Assembly (NCBI RefSeq): GCF_008107695.1
Contig: NZ_VIRG01000053.1
Span: 1-64,000 of the forward strand
Length of the DNA stretch: 64,000 nucleotides
From: Stappia sp. BW2
GTDB taxonomy: Bacteria; Pseudomonadota; Alphaproteobacteria; Rhizobiales; Stappiaceae
Reading direction: 5' to 3'
Part shown: positions 35,009 through 43,544 of the stretch, one piece after another
Numbering within the stretch: position 1 is the first letter of the stretch
Layout: each line of letters starts with the position of its first letter
Translations under genes and position numbers: made by a program
The notes under the pieces: model-generated
Database searches by the model: none
Told to the model about the DNA's origin: nothing
What the model saw: only the letters and a program-made list of their open reading frames with translations

Positions 35009-35887
35009 TCACAGAAGAAACGTGCCGGTCAGTCGCAAGGCCGCATAGCCACCAACGGAAACGCCGGTCACCTCGCCGTCTGCCGTGCTCAGGACCGTCC
35101 TGACGATGCTCGGACGGCCCATCTCGACACCCTGCTCGGTCAACAGAACCGCTTGCCCGCCAACGCCGGGCAGGAGTTTCCCGGCCCGGACCAATTCGCA
35201 GGCCAGCGCGCCATTGGTGGTGCCGCTGGCCGCCTCCTCCGGATCGCCGACACCATGGCACAGGTCCCGCAGACGAACCTTCGCCTTGCCCACCCTGAGC
35301 CCCGTTCGGCACCAGACGCCCATCGTGTCGATGGACCGCGCCTGGCTGAAACGGCGCAAACCGTCATCATCCGGACGAAGCGCCACCAGAGCGCCGGTGT
35401 CAGCCAGTTCGATGAAAACATGCCGAAGGGCCGTCGAGGACGCCGCAACGCTGATCACTCCGGAGGGATCGATCCCGAGCAATGGCGCGATCTCGTCTGC
35501 GCTCGCCTCGTTCAATCCGAACTTCGGCAAAGGCTGCTGCATGGTGACGGCCCCGTCCGAGGCTATTTCGACGTTGATCTCACCCGCAGGTGTTTGCTGA
35601 ACGTAGCTGCCGGGCCCGATCCGTCCGTCCTCCAGCATCGCCGCAAAAATAGCCACGGTAACGTGGCCACACATGGCCATTTCCGACCGGGCCGAATGAA
35701 ACCGGACCTCGATCCTCTTTTCGGATGTCTGCCGGACAAAGCCGGTGGTCGGCGCGCCGAGATCCGCCGCGATCCGCTGGCGGGCGTCCGGCCATAGTGG
35801 CGTATCCTCGAAGACGACACCGCCGATGTTGCCACCCCGTTCGTCGGCTGCAAAAGCGGCATAAAGGCGGACGGGTAACTTATCCAT
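35009..35887 (-). CDS. PhzF-family isomerase/epimerase-like protein
   Basis: A 292-residue PhzF-superfamily protein. The N-terminal strand LYAAFAADERGGNIGGVVF replaces the usual F-x-GN-P motif. The second half has FHSARSEMAMCGHVTVAIFAAML, the typical HATLA-like helix with Cys/Gly. The catalytic glutamate position after GNPAAV is not obvious here, as the segment reads NIGGVVFEDTP. Length is typical. PhzF proteins isomerise small carboxylated molecules; function here is unknown. It has no clear operon partner and converges on the serine hydrolase gene. Confidence 0.75.
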   Translation of the reverse strand: MDKLPVRLYAAFAADERGGNIGGVVFEDTPLWPDARQRIAADLGAPTTGFVRQTSEKRIEVRFHSARSEMAMCGHVTVAIFAAMLEDGRIGPGSYVQQTPAGEINVEIASDGAVTMQQPLPKFGLNEASADEIAPLLGIDPSGVISVAASSTALRHVFIELADTGALVALRPDDDGLRRFSQARSIDTMGVWCRTGLRVGKAKVRLRDLCHGVGDPEEAASGTTNGALACELVRAGKLLPGVGGQAVLLTEQGVEMGRPSIVRTVLSTADGEVTGVSVGGYAALRLTGTFLL

Positions 35888-36119
35888 TTCGGATTTCTCA
35901 CGCTGCGGGGGCTGGAACGAAACCGCATCCGACCATGCGAGAGAAGGTGGGGCAACACTGACGGCATGTTATCCAAAGATAGGAAACCGCCAGTGCGAGA
36001 CGTCAATTATTCATCACGAAATCGTCACGCGGGGGCCCCGCCATTTTATTTCCATGTGATCGCATTCAGAACCAAGTATCTGCCAGCAGAAAAGCCAATT
36101 TCAGGAAAGTGATCGCGTC

Positions 36120-36632
36120 ATGAATACGATTTCCAGCCAACGTCAATACGCTGGCGTTCTGCCGGCCTTGAACTTCCATACGCTCGGTCTGATGTTCATC
36201 GCAGGTTTCTTTGCAACCAATGCCTTTGATCTCTGGGGCCAGATGATCAGCCCGGCCCTTGGGTTTGCGACCCTTTCACCGCACGGCCTTGCCAAGAGCC
36301 TGCTTGGTAGCCTGGGTTTGCCGAAGGGCGATTTCGCCGGATACTTCGTCCATTTCTATGTCGTCGGCCTGATCGGCTATCCGATTGGCTGGATGTTTAT
36401 TTTCGCGCCGTTGTGGCAACGCGTTTTTGGCACCACCCACTGGCTTCTGCCGTCCGCAATTTATGGCTTTGGCCTGTGGGTCTTCGCCATCGGCGGCATC
36501 ACGTCGGTTGCCGGACTGCCCTTCTTCCTGAACTTCACCGGCATCGCCTGGGTCGCCCTTGTTGGCCATGTCCTTTACGGCATCGTGCTGGTGGCTGTGC
36601 TGAAGCTGATCGAACGCAGCCAGGGCGCCTGA
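36120..36632 (+). CDS. Hypothetical four-helix membrane protein
   Basis: A 170-residue protein with four hydrophobic segments (residues about 20-45, 80-100, 110-130 and 138-160). The first is followed by LWGQMISPALGFATLSPHGLA, and the second by YPIGWMFIFAPLWQRVFG. I do not recognise a family, though such small membrane proteins with 'FDLWGQ' segments occur in marine alphaproteobacteria. It is a single-gene unit preceded by a 230-bp gap and followed by a hairpin at 36650-36693. No function is proposed. Confidence 0.7.
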   Translation: MNTISSQRQYAGVLPALNFHTLGLMFIAGFFATNAFDLWGQMISPALGFATLSPHGLAKSLLGSLGLPKGDFAGYFVHFYVVGLIGYPIGWMFIFAPLWQRVFGTTHWLLPSAIYGFGLWVFAIGGITSVAGLPFFLNFTGIAWVALVGHVLYGIVLVAVLKLIERSQGA

Positions 36633-36649
36633 CCCCGACAAAAGAGACG

Positions 36650-36693
36650 AACCCGCGGTCTCTCTCGCCCGAATGTGCGGGAGACTGCGGGTT
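36650..36693. terminator. Hairpin between convergent genes, possible terminator
   Basis: AACCCGCGGTCTC (36650-36662) pairs with GAGACTGCGGGTT (36681-36693), with one mismatch. On the minus strand it is followed by CGTCTCTTTTG, so it may serve the minus-strand hydrolase transcript more than the plus one. Confidence 0.5.
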
Positions 36694-36731
36694 ACTTCGG
36701 CAACAACTCAATTGAGAACGCCGCTAAGCTG

Positions 36732-37805
36732 TCAGTTTCCAGGCTTCAGATCAGTCCGGAACGCCCCGACAATCAGGCCAGCCATCTGATCGTGAAGGTC
36801 CGCACGAGGTCGGCCACCGCCATCGGTGCACAAAGTGTCCGTTTCGCCTACTGATTTCATGAAGGCAAGCGCATCGGCCTTGCACACCGGCAGAAAGCTG
36901 AAATGGACGGCATCCGCGATGTGATCCAGTTCGGCGTCCGGGGCAGCCTCAGCCAGATGTGCGGAGCGCACACCCACGTCGATCTTCCCGGCGACACCCA
37001 GGTTGAGAAAATGCAGTGGGATGTCGATACCGGCGAAACTCTGCTCGTTGAAAGCATCTGCAACCGATGGATCGACAGCGACAACCGATGTGATCCTGGC
37101 ATCCCTTCGGTCTTGTTCGAACAAGGTCTTGTCGATCGTCCGCAGATCTAACGGCTCGACCTTGATTTCCTCGCCGTCGCGAAACGCCCTCCCGCCCTTG
37201 AACCAATAGCAATCCGGCATTTGAGGGTTGGTGTCGCAATAGTCGGCATAAGCCTCCAGACTGGCCGTTGCACCTGCGCTTTCCAGAACGGCGGCTCCGC
37301 CAAGGGAGAATCCCAACAGGCCGATTTTCCCCGGATCGATTGACGTCGACCAGTCCGGATCGGCAAGCAGCTTGTCGAGCACCCTTGCAAGATCATCCGT
37401 CCGCTGCCAGAGCTTCGGCGTGTCTTCCGGCGTGGAATCGCCGCTGGTGGTGCCTGGATGGTTGGGACCGGCGACAATGAAGCCGTCGCCGGCAAGTTCG
37501 CTTGCGATCCAGGCCATCTTTTCGACCGACGCTCCCGACCCATGCGACAGCAGGATCAGCGGAAAGGAGCCGCCCACCTTGACGGCATCTTGCAGGGCAG
37601 GTGTTCCTTCGAAGATCCTGTCATCGCCTATGAGCACCTGCTCGCCGCCCGATTGGGCCGGATACCAGACCAGGACGGTGAGATCCTCGCCCCTGGCTTT
37701 CGAAGTTACCGTGATCTTTTGAACACCCACCGGCTCTTGAGCCTTGGCAGGCGCGGTGACGGCCAACGTGAGAACCAGAGGCAGGAGAAGAGATTGTATT
37801 TTCAT
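36732..37805 (-). CDS. Secreted alpha/beta hydrolase (dienelactone/PAF-acetylhydrolase-like)
   Basis: A 357-residue exported hydrolase with a signal peptide (residues 1-22, ending APAKA). The oxyanion segment PLILLSHGSGAS and the nucleophile elbow GFSLGG (Ser167) are clear. A catalytic acid and the late histidine (HFSFLP or nearby) are expected after residue 250. The sequence resembles the family once annotated as predicted dienelactone hydrolase with WYPA and TWVW-like strands (LTVLVWYPAQ). It is divergent from the AraC-family regulator at 37934 over 128 bp, the likely controller. Substrate is not predictable. Confidence 0.8.
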   Translation of the reverse strand: MKIQSLLLPLVLTLAVTAPAKAQEPVGVQKITVTSKARGEDLTVLVWYPAQSGGEQVLIGDDRIFEGTPALQDAVKVGGSFPLILLSHGSGASVEKMAWIASELAGDGFIVAGPNHPGTTSGDSTPEDTPKLWQRTDDLARVLDKLLADPDWSTSIDPGKIGLLGFSLGGAAVLESAGATASLEAYADYCDTNPQMPDCYWFKGGRAFRDGEEIKVEPLDLRTIDKTLFEQDRRDARITSVVAVDPSVADAFNEQSFAGIDIPLHFLNLGVAGKIDVGVRSAHLAEAAPDAELDHIADAVHFSFLPVCKADALAFMKSVGETDTLCTDGGGRPRADLHDQMAGLIVGAFRTDLKPGN

Positions 37806-37933
37806 GACGTGGCTTTCAGTCAGTGGAGCAATGACTGAATTCTTGCTAAGGCCTTCATCGAAAGCGTCCTCTTTCGCGATTCAGTCACTCCGGATCGTGA
37901 TCAAGGTCCCCGCTGTCGCCCCACTGAGGTGCC

Positions 37934-38968
37934 TTGCCCGTGCTGTTCGTTCCCCTGCCTTTCGTCAACGCCTTGCTGCTGGTGCTGGTCTTCGTGTTCC
38001 TGAAGAAAAGCAATGGTGCAGCCGCCACGCGCGCCTTCCTGATGCTGATTGCCTTGTGCTGCCTGCAATCCATCGTTCTGGGCCTGCGCTGGGGGTACAA
38101 CGTCGAAGCGCTGCGCTTCGTGCAGCCGCTGCTCGCCGCTCTGCTTCCGCCGCTTGCCTATGAAAGTTTTCGTGGTCTTGTCGACCGGGCCGCGCCCGGA
38201 CCGCTTCGCCTGGCAGCGGCGCCGCTGGCAGCACTCGTCACGCTCGGGCTGATGCTTGCGGCGCCTCTCTTGCTGGACGGGGCGCTGATAGTGCTGTTCC
38301 TGGCCTATGCCGTGGCCCTGGCAGGGATCGCGTGGCGCGGACCGGACGGCCTCGGCCTTGCCCGGCTGGACGAAGCCGCCGCGGCCCACCGCGCCCTGTG
38401 GCTGGCTGCCTTCTGCCTGTGCCTGTCCGCCGGCTTCGATCTGGTCATCCTGCTCGATTTTGAACGCTCGGGCGGCAGCCATGCAGCGCTTCTGGTCAGC
38501 AACGCCAATATCGTCAGCCTTCTGCTGATCGGGCTTGCCGCCCGAACGGCAGGCCAGGCCCAGACGGAGACTAACAACGAGCCGGAACCCGCGGTCCAGA
38601 CCGCCACATCCGAAGACGCTGAAATCGTCGCGCGGGTCGACGCCCTGATGACCGCGCAGCACCTTCACCGCGACGACACACTCAACCTCTCAAGACTTGC
38701 CCGCCGTGCCGGTCTGCCCGCCCGCCAGGTCTCACAGGCCATCAACCGGGTTCGCGGCATGAATGTCTCGCGTTATGTGAATAATTTCAGGGTCAAGGAT
38801 GTCTGCACCGTGCTGCAGCAGGAAGACGTGACCGTCACCGAGGCCATGTACCGCGCGGGATTTTCGACCAAATCGAACTTCAACCGCGAATTCCTGCGCG
38901 TGACCGGAATGACCCCGGATCAGTGGCGGAAGGCGGAAGGCCGCCACAGCGAGCAGAAAAGCCAATAA
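37934..38968 (+). CDS. AraC-family regulator with N-terminal membrane segments
   Basis: A 344-residue protein. The first 205 residues contain about six hydrophobic helices (starting LPVLFVPLPFVNALLLVLV). The C-terminal 100 residues hold the AraC double helix-turn-helix, with LSRLARRAGLPARQVSQAIN and VTEAMYRAGFSTKSNFNREFLRVTGMTPDQWRK as its signature. Membrane-tethered AraC regulators sense envelope or small hydrophobic signals. The start is TTG 37934 with GAGG upstream; GTG 37940 is an alternative. It is divergent from the secreted hydrolase gene, its probable target. Confidence 0.85.
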   Translation: MPVLFVPLPFVNALLLVLVFVFLKKSNGAAATRAFLMLIALCCLQSIVLGLRWGYNVEALRFVQPLLAALLPPLAYESFRGLVDRAAPGPLRLAAAPLAALVTLGLMLAAPLLLDGALIVLFLAYAVALAGIAWRGPDGLGLARLDEAAAAHRALWLAAFCLCLSAGFDLVILLDFERSGGSHAALLVSNANIVSLLLIGLAARTAGQAQTETNNEPEPAVQTATSEDAEIVARVDALMTAQHLHRDDTLNLSRLARRAGLPARQVSQAINRVRGMNVSRYVNNFRVKDVCTVLQQEDVTVTEAMYRAGFSTKSNFNREFLRVTGMTPDQWRKAEGRHSEQKSQ

Positions 38969-38996
38969 GCGCACCAAGCGTCAGCAGGATGCCCCC

Positions 38997-39042
38997 GGCA
39001 TTGACCTCCCGGACGCAGCGAAGCGAAGATCCGGGAGGACGA
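38997..39042. repeat. GTCATCCC-type repeat fragment
   Basis: CCTCCCGGA (39005-39013) pairs with TCCGGGAGG (39030-39038) around CGCAGCGAAGCGAAGA. It is a single-arm member of the family seen at 13795-13907 and 59645-59770. Confidence 0.6.
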
Positions 39043-39052
39043 AAGAAGGGCT

Positions 39053-39090
39053 AAAAAAACAAAAAGGCGCACCGGATACCGGTGCGCCTT
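39053..39090 (-). terminator. Rho-independent terminator of the amine-catabolism operon
   Basis: AAGGCGCACCGG (39064-39075), loop ATA, CCGGTGCGCCTT (39079-39090) is a perfect 12-bp stem. The A-rich run at 39053-39065 supplies the T-tract for minus-strand transcripts ending after the alcohol dehydrogenase. Confidence 0.88.
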
Positions 39091-39110
39091 CGACTTCAAT
39101 ATGTCCTGCT

Positions 39111-40274
39111 TCAGACAGTGCCCTGCTGAGCCTTGTCGAAAATTTCCAGCGCACCGTCCTTGGTCAGCGGAACCGGGTTGCCGCCTGCGGTCGGGTCGAC
39201 AATTGCCATCTCCGCAATCAGGTCGCGTTTGCTGTCATCGACGTTAAGACCCGACAGCGTGTGCGGCACGCCGAGGTCTTCACGCAGTTTCAGGATCGCG
39301 TCGAGCACACCTTGATACCCACCCGAGATGCCAAGGAAACCGCCAAGACGTTCGAATTTCTGTTCGATGGCCGGTTTGTTGAACTGCAGCACATAGGGCA
39401 TGAACACCGCGTTGGTCATGCCGTGGTGGGTGTCGTACAGCGCGCCGACAGGGTGGGAGAGCGAATGGATGGCCCCAAGACCCTTCTGGAAGGCAACAGC
39501 CCCCATGGCAGCGGCGCTCATCAGATGACCGCGAGCCTCAAGATCAGCCCCATCGGCCGCAACCTTCGGCAGGTTCTCGAACACCAGCCGCATGCCTTCC
39601 AGCGCAATGCCTTCGGACATCGGGTGATACATCGGTGCGGAATAGGCTTCCAGGCAATGTGCCAGGGCATCCATGCCGGTGCCGACGGTGATGAAACGCG
39701 GCATGCCGACCGTCAGCTCTGGATCGCAGATAACGATGGCCGGCAGCATTTTCGGGTGGAAAATGACCTTCTTTGTGTGGGTCGCCTCATTGGTGACGAC
39801 ACCCGCACGGCCGACTTCCGAGCCGGTTCCTGCGGTGGTCGGCACGGCCACGATGGGTGCGATGCCGTCCGGATCGGCGCGTTTCCACCAGTCGCCGATG
39901 TCCTCGAAATCCCAGATCGGCCGGCTCTGGCCGGACATGAAGGCAATCAGCTTGCCGGCATCAAGCCCCGAGCCGCCACCAAACGCGATGACACCATCAT
40001 GGCCACCGGCCTTGTAAGCCGCGACACCGGCCTCGATGTTGCTGTCGACCGGGTTCGGCTTGACGTCGGAAAAGACCGCGGCCTGAAGGCCATCGGCTTT
40101 CAGGCTCTCGATTGCGGCAGCGACCATCGGCAGGCCGGCAAGGCCCGGGTCGGTCACCAGCAGCGGATTGGACATGCCAGCGGATTTGACCGCTCTGGGC
40201 AGTTCCTTGATGCGGCCGGCACCGAAACGAACGGAGGTCGGATAGGACCAGTTGACGGAAGGAAGTGAGCTCAT
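39111..40274 (-). CDS. Iron-containing alcohol dehydrogenase
   Basis: A 387-residue group III, NAD(P)-dependent alcohol dehydrogenase. The nucleotide-binding GGGSGLDAGK loop is clear, and the metal ligands lie in GTGMDALAHCLEAY and IHSLSHPVGALYDTHHGM (the HxxxH-x10-H pattern). Length is typical. It is the last gene of the minus-strand operon, 3' of the aldehyde dehydrogenase. I suggest it oxidises the hydroxyl group of a gamma-glutamylated amino alcohol or an aldehyde precursor. A strong terminator follows. Confidence 0.92.
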   Translation of the reverse strand: MSSLPSVNWSYPTSVRFGAGRIKELPRAVKSAGMSNPLLVTDPGLAGLPMVAAAIESLKADGLQAAVFSDVKPNPVDSNIEAGVAAYKAGGHDGVIAFGGGSGLDAGKLIAFMSGQSRPIWDFEDIGDWWKRADPDGIAPIVAVPTTAGTGSEVGRAGVVTNEATHTKKVIFHPKMLPAIVICDPELTVGMPRFITVGTGMDALAHCLEAYSAPMYHPMSEGIALEGMRLVFENLPKVAADGADLEARGHLMSAAAMGAVAFQKGLGAIHSLSHPVGALYDTHHGMTNAVFMPYVLQFNKPAIEQKFERLGGFLGISGGYQGVLDAILKLREDLGVPHTLSGLNVDDSKRDLIAEMAIVDPTAGGNPVPLTKDGALEIFDKAQQGTV

Positions 40275-40477
40275 GGGTGTCTCATGGGTTTATGTTGGTA
40301 ATCATGGTCGGGCTGCCCCGACCTGTTTCCGCGTATGTCGCCAAGTGCTTCAACAGCCGCCCTCTTTTCCCTTGGACGGAGACATCCCCTACAAGGAAGA
40401 AGAGGAGAGCAAGACCAGCGGCCCGATTGCCTTCCAGGCGTAAGCCCGGTCTTGCCCGATCGTTTGTCAGTTGCGCC

Positions 40478-41866
40478 TCAATGTTCCAGACGGAAGTGGA
40501 ACGACTTTGGCTGGGTCAGGTTGTGGAAGCCGATTTCGGAAAGGGCAGCGCCCTTGCCGGTGTCCTTGACGCCGGTCCACACAAGGGCCGGGTCGAGATA
40601 GTCGCAGCGGTTCATGAACACGGTGCCGGTCTCGATCCTGTCGCCGATTTCGCCGGCAGCCTGAGCGTCTTCGGTCCAGATGGAAGCCGTGAGGCCATAA
40701 GGGCTGTCGTTCATGAATTGCAGCGCTTCCTCGTCGTCCTTCACCTTCATGATGCCGACGACCGGGCCGAAGCTTTCCTCGCGCATCACCGACATCTGGT
40801 GGTTGACGTCCGTCAGCACCTGTGGCGCCAGATAGGGCGTTCCTTCCTTGTCGGCTTCGAACTTGGAGGTGTCGATATGCGCCTTCGCGCCCTTGCGCAG
40901 GGCTTCATCCGTCTGCTCGCGGATCCAGGCAGCAAATCGTGCCTGGGCCATCGGGCCAAGGGTGGTCGCCTCGTCCAGCGGATTGCCCAGCTTGTACTGG
41001 CTGGTCAGATCCACGAAGCCTTCAACGAAGCGGTCGTAGAGGCTTTCATGCACATAGACGCGTTCGATGCCGCAGCAGCACTGGCCGGCATTGTAGAAAG
41101 CGCCGTCGACCAGATTCTCGACCGCATAGTTCAGATCGGCATCGGCCCGCACATAAGCCGGATCCTTGCCACCCAGCTCCAGGCCGAGCGTTGCGAAAGT
41201 GCCGGCCAGGGCCTTTTCGATGGCACGCCCGCCGCCAACAGAGCCGGTGAAATTGACATGGTCGATAAGACCGGAGCCAAGCAGTTTTTCCGTTCCCTGG
41301 TGGGTCAGAACGATGTTCTGGAAGACACCCTTCGGCAGACCGGCGATCTCGAAAGCCTTGGCCAGGCGTTCACCGACCAGAAGCGTCTGCGCGGCATGTT
41401 TCAGAACGATCACATTGCCCGCCATCAGTGCCGGCATGATCGTGTTGATGGCCGTCATGAACGGATAGTTCCAGGGCGCGATCACCATGACGATGCCAAG
41501 CGGCGCGCGGCGCAGGTACCGCTTGAAGCCCGGCTTGTCGGTGCGCTCCACATCAGCCAGCGCTTCGGCCGCGATGTTCGCGCAATATTCGGTGCGCTCG
41601 ATGGTGCCGCCAAGTTCGCCGCCGAAGCGGATCGGCCGACCCATCTGCCAGGCCAGTTCCGGCACCACTTCGTCGTTCATCGCCTTCAGCGCTTCCAGCG
41701 CCTTGAGGCAATAGGCGACCCGTTCGGCAACCGGCAGGGCAGCCCAGCCCGGTTGCGCGGTCCGCGCCGCGGAAACAACCCGATCAACCGCGGCATCGTC
41801 GAGCGCCGGGCGTTCGGCATAGACCGAACCGTCGATTGGGGAAATCAGCTTGATGATATCTGACAT
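40478..41866 (-). CDS. Aldehyde dehydrogenase
   Basis: A 462-residue NAD(P)-dependent aldehyde dehydrogenase. The Rossmann/cofactor segments are PWNYPF and FTGSVGGGRAI, the general base is E230 in LELGGKD, and the nucleophile is C264 in NAGQCCCG. I start it at the ATG of MSDIIKLISPIDG; the frame is open far upstream through the GS-like gene's shadow, so a longer start is not used. Length is a little under the 475-500 norm. It lies between the GS-like ligase and the iron alcohol dehydrogenase, fitting oxidation of an intermediate aldehyde such as a gamma-glutamyl-amino-aldehyde. Confidence 0.93.
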   Translation of the reverse strand: MSDIIKLISPIDGSVYAERPALDDAAVDRVVSAARTAQPGWAALPVAERVAYCLKALEALKAMNDEVVPELAWQMGRPIRFGGELGGTIERTEYCANIAAEALADVERTDKPGFKRYLRRAPLGIVMVIAPWNYPFMTAINTIMPALMAGNVIVLKHAAQTLLVGERLAKAFEIAGLPKGVFQNIVLTHQGTEKLLGSGLIDHVNFTGSVGGGRAIEKALAGTFATLGLELGGKDPAYVRADADLNYAVENLVDGAFYNAGQCCCGIERVYVHESLYDRFVEGFVDLTSQYKLGNPLDEATTLGPMAQARFAAWIREQTDEALRKGAKAHIDTSKFEADKEGTPYLAPQVLTDVNHQMSVMREESFGPVVGIMKVKDDEEALQFMNDSPYGLTASIWTEDAQAAGEIGDRIETGTVFMNRCDYLDPALVWTGVKDTGKGAALSEIGFHNLTQPKSFHFRLEH

Positions 41867-41949
41867 TTTGAACCTCTCAGAACCGCCTCTACGGACGGCT
41901 TGTTGAAAGTGGTTGGCTCTGTTTATTCCTGAAGTGCTTTCATCCGATC

Positions 41950-42058
41950 CCTCATCCTGAGGAAGAGCTTCAGCGCTGTCTCGAAGGATGGGCCGCACAC
42001 TCTTTGAATAAGTGGCCCATCCTTCGTGACGGACCTTGCGGTCCTCCTCAGGATGAGG
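41950..42058. repeat. CCTCATCCTGAGGA-type inverted repeat unit
   Basis: A unit with 14-bp terminal inverted arms CCTCATCCTGAGGA and TCCTCAGGATGAGG. It lies in the 217-bp gap between the GS-like and aldehyde dehydrogenase genes. A fragment of the same family (TTCGAGACAGCGCTTCGCGC, CCTCAGGATGAGG) is at about 13517-13556. Edges are accurate to a base or two. Confidence 0.7.
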
Positions 42059-42083
42059 TGAGCGGATGGTGCTTCTTCGCCTC

Positions 42084-43451
42084 TTATGCCCGCTCGAAAC
42101 CGCGGGCAATTTCGTAATCGGTGACCACGCGATCGAACTCCTCCAGCTCCCATTCGGCAGCGCGGGCATAGTGGTCAATGACCGCATCGGAGAAGGCTTC
42201 CCGCAGGAATTTCGACCTGCGCAAGGTCTCGCGTGCATCGCGCAGGGTGTGCGGAATTTCCTTGGCCTTGCGCGCATCATAGACATCGCCGGTGGTCGGC
42301 GCGTCGAGTTCCAGCTTCTCTTCCATGCCCTTGATGCCGGCGGCGATCTGAACTGCCAGCGCCAGGTAGGGATTGAGGTCGGACCCGCCGATACGGCATT
42401 CCACACGCAGAGCCTTGGTGCCCTCGCCGCAGAGCCGGAAACCGGCGGTGCGGTTATCGACCGACCACACGGTCTTGGTCGGCGCGAAGGTGCCCTTCTG
42501 GAAGCGCTTGTAGCTGTTGATGTAGGGCGCCAGGAAATAGGTGTAATCCGGCGCATATTTGATCAACCCGGCCATGTAGTGGCGCATTATCTGCGACATG
42601 CCGTATTCGCCCTTGGCATCCACGAAGACGTTGTTGCCGTCCGTGTCGAACAGCGACTGGTGTACATGGGACGAGGAGCCGACACGCGAATGATGCCACT
42701 TGGCCAGGAACGATGCGGAGCGTCCCTTTGCCCAGGCGATTTCCTTCACCGCATGTTTGGCGATGGTGTGATATTCGGCCGTGTCGAGAGCCGGAGCATA
42801 TTTGATGTTGAGTTCTTCCTGCCCCGCTTCGGCTTCCCCCTTGGTGTTCTCCACCGGAATGCCGGCCGCGTAGAGGTGATTGCGCACCGGGCGCAACACG
42901 TCCTCTTCCTTGGTGGTCTGCAGGATATGATAATCTTCGTTGTAACCGGAGATCGGCTCCAGATTACGGTAGCCGTCCTTGCGCAGGTCCTCGAAACTCT
43001 TCTCGAACAGGAAGAATTCCAGTTCGGTCGCCATGATCGGCGTCAGGCCAAGCTCGCCGAGACGCGCCACCTGCGTTTTCAGCATGGCACGCGGTGAATG
43101 CGGCACCTCCTCGTGAGTGTGATGGTCGAGGATATCGCATATCACCATGGCGGTCCCCTCCAGCCACGGCACCCGCCGCAGGGAGCCGAGATCCGGTTTC
43201 ATGACATAATCGCCATATCCGCCCGACCAGCTCGTCGCCGCATAACCTTCGACCGTGTACATCTCCAGATCGGTGGCCAGCAGATAGTTGCAGCAATGGG
43301 TCTCGTGATAGGCACTGTCGACGAAATGCTGGGCATGAAACCGCTTGCCCATCAGCCGCCCCTGCATGTCGACGATACAGGCAAGCACCGTATCGATCTC
43401 GCCGGAGGCGACGAGGGATTTGAGGGCATCAAAGGTCAGGTTCCCGGACAT
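42084..43451 (-). CDS. Glutamine-synthetase-like gamma-glutamyl-amine ligase
   Basis: A 455-residue member of the glutamine synthetase superfamily. Conserved parts are the ATELEFFLFE strand with metal glutamates, HVHQSLFD with the HxH metal/ATP motif, and the C-terminal ADQDRV-like and LRVECRIGGSDLNPYLALA (the R-x-E-x-R-x-GGSDxNPYLA signature). A true nitrogen-assimilating GlnA would carry an adenylylation loop near NLY(D), which I do not see. Relatives of this shape (PuuA, IpuC) ligate glutamate to amines. Neighbouring alcohol and aldehyde dehydrogenases and an amidohydrolase support that. The exact amine is unknown. Confidence 0.87.
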   Translation of the reverse strand: MSGNLTFDALKSLVASGEIDTVLACIVDMQGRLMGKRFHAQHFVDSAYHETHCCNYLLATDLEMYTVEGYAATSWSGGYGDYVMKPDLGSLRRVPWLEGTAMVICDILDHHTHEEVPHSPRAMLKTQVARLGELGLTPIMATELEFFLFEKSFEDLRKDGYRNLEPISGYNEDYHILQTTKEEDVLRPVRNHLYAAGIPVENTKGEAEAGQEELNIKYAPALDTAEYHTIAKHAVKEIAWAKGRSASFLAKWHHSRVGSSSHVHQSLFDTDGNNVFVDAKGEYGMSQIMRHYMAGLIKYAPDYTYFLAPYINSYKRFQKGTFAPTKTVWSVDNRTAGFRLCGEGTKALRVECRIGGSDLNPYLALAVQIAAGIKGMEEKLELDAPTTGDVYDARKAKEIPHTLRDARETLRRSKFLREAFSDAVIDHYARAAEWELEEFDRVVTDYEIARGFERA

Positions 43452-43494
43452 ATGGTGTTTTCCGCTGGTCTAAATCTCGAGAGGAACAATCGGC

Positions 43495-43530
43495 AAAAGA
43501 GGCCCCGGAGAGACAGACCTCCCCGGAGCC
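43495..43530 (-). terminator. Hairpin with T-run between TRAP binding-protein gene and ligase gene
   Basis: On the minus strand GGCTCCGGGGAGG and CTCTCCGGGGCC pair imperfectly (10 of 12) and are followed by TCTTTT. It could attenuate transcription from the transporter genes into the catabolic genes. Confidence 0.5.
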
Positions 43531-43544
43531 CGTGAGCATTGGTG

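Noticed and set aside
40478..42556. A single 692-codon frame suggesting a fusion upstream of the aldehyde dehydrogenase
   Set aside because: The first 230 codons run through the 3' part of the GS-like gene in another frame and through a palindromic repeat. The real aldehyde dehydrogenase starts at the later ATG.
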